Below are positions 63,538 through 64,000 of a stretch of DNA of 64,000 nt, one piece after another (position 1 is the first letter of the stretch; every line of letters begins with the position of its first letter). Location of the stretch: the NCBI GenBank assembly GCA_965247535.1, contig OZ252018.1, positions 186,001 through 250,000 of the forward strand. The letters run 5' to 3'. Under the pieces are notes generated by a model. The model had not been told where the DNA came from and made no database searches. It saw only the letters and a program-made list of their open reading frames with translations. The stretch comes from JAPPHY01 sp965247535 (GTDB taxonomy: Bacteria > Chloroflexota > Dehalococcoidia > Lucifugimonadales > UBA2985). Both the position numbers and the translations under genes were made by a program.

Positions 63538-64000
63538 CTACCCCGGCAGGAGCGTGACGTGGCCGAGGCCGCCCGGATCCAGGGCGCCGCCGGGGCCGTC
63601 CGGCGCGTCCAGCTGCTCCGCAAGCTCGCCGGCGTCCGTCACCGGCCTCTGGCATACGTAGCTGTGGCACACATAGGCCGTCGGCCGGCCGCCCTGCATC
63701 ACCTTGTCCTCCAGCAGTGGCATGTCGACGTGGGAGGCGCCGCCGGCCGGGTCTAAGCCGGCCAGCACGCGGTTCGGCAGGTATCGAGCGTGCACGGTGC
63801 CGAGCAGCGACTGCGTGTCCCCGTCTTCGAGCGGGCCCACTATGGCGATCTCGTGGGGCGACGACAGGTGGAAGTCCAGCGCGCCGAGCCAGTTGCCGAA
63901 TCCCTCGGGCACGCGGGCCATGTACGGCTGCACAGACCTGAGCGCAGCCGCGGCAGTGCGGGAGTAGGACGGTTCGTCGGTGAGCACGCTCAGGCGGAGT
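63538..64000 (-). CDS. DUF255/YyaL-type thioredoxin-domain protein, C-terminal part
   Basis: An open frame enters from the right window edge and ends at 63538, giving about 153 residues. LRLSVLTDEPSYSRTAAAAL, YMARVPEGFGNWLGALDFHL, SSPHEIAIVGPLEDGDTQSL and TAYVCHSYVCQRPVTDAGEL match the C-terminus of the large YyaL/spermatogenesis-associated 20 family. That family has an N-terminal thioredoxin-like domain followed by a six-hairpin glycosidase-like domain. The start lies beyond the window. Function in bacteria is unclear. Confidence 0.8.
   Translation of the reverse strand, partial: LRLSVLTDEPSYSRTAAAALRSVQPYMARVPEGFGNWLGALDFHLSSPHEIAIVGPLEDGDTQSLLGTVHARYLPNRVLAGLDPAGGASHVDMPLLEDKVMQGGRPTAYVCHSYVCQRPVTDAGELAEQLDAPDGPGGALDPGGLGHVTLLPG

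Overview
The window reads as one contig from a GC-rich, free-living bacterium, most likely a Chloroflexota of the Dehalococcoidia/SAR202 type. This is inferred from gene content and order: a GuaB3-type IMPDH paralogue, an NpdG-type F420 reductase, a Nuo operon without NuoEFG, a very short EF-Ts, and frequent GTG and TTG starts. No rRNA gene is present, so the placement is tentative. Promoters are easy to see. Most are sigma70-like with 17-18 bp between TTGNNN and TANNNT, followed by short leaders.

Region by region: 1-0.8 kb is an accessory edge (HigA-like antitoxin, GIY-YIG protein, broken serine recombinase). 0.9-3.7 kb has guaB3, two near-identical tRNA-Ala(CGC) genes with duplicated promoters, a Cache-domain lipoprotein and a GlcG-like protein. 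3.8-8.1 kb is a lower-GC defence-type island. It carries a ribbon-helix-helix repressor with its operator and a PvuII-type m4C methyltransferase, facing a three-gene operon built around a 787-residue GHKL (MORC/MutL/Hsp90-type) ATPase. No nuclease is recognisable there, and this is the best candidate for an undescribed system. 8.3-28.7 kb is mainly housekeeping: fmt, dnaA, obg, nadD, pyrE, npdG, pyrD, lysA, holB with a ricT-like N-domain, metF, greA, lysS, serS. 28.7-36.1 kb has an ACT protein, an interspersed repeat, a glycine-betaine-type binding lipoprotein with a long leader, a purF-purM-purH operon, and a HicAB pair whose toxin gene is frameshifted.

36.3-46.2 kb is a tightly overlapping nuoABCDHIJKLMN operon: the membrane and quinone modules of complex I without the NADH-oxidising module. 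46.4-48.9 kb is a second, lower-GC restriction-modification pair: an m4C methyltransferase and an XcyI-type endonuclease. 49.0-52.9 kb has tRNA-Ser(GCT), miaB, nadA and nadC. 53.0-61.6 kb is the conserved rpsB-tsf-frr-uppS-cdsA-dxr-rseP-ispG cluster. Its usual pyrH is missing, and a single-domain voltage-gated cation channel with a Ca-channel-like filter lies at that position on the other strand. The end holds a cyclophilin lipoprotein, a homocysteine methyltransferase-like protein and the C-terminus of a DUF255/YyaL protein, separated by copies of a short dispersed palindromic repeat.

Together the genes cover translation factors and tRNA modification, purine, pyrimidine and NAD synthesis, isoprenoid and phospholipid precursors, and respiratory proton pumping. 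Two R-M/defence islands and several toxin-antitoxin remnants are interspersed.
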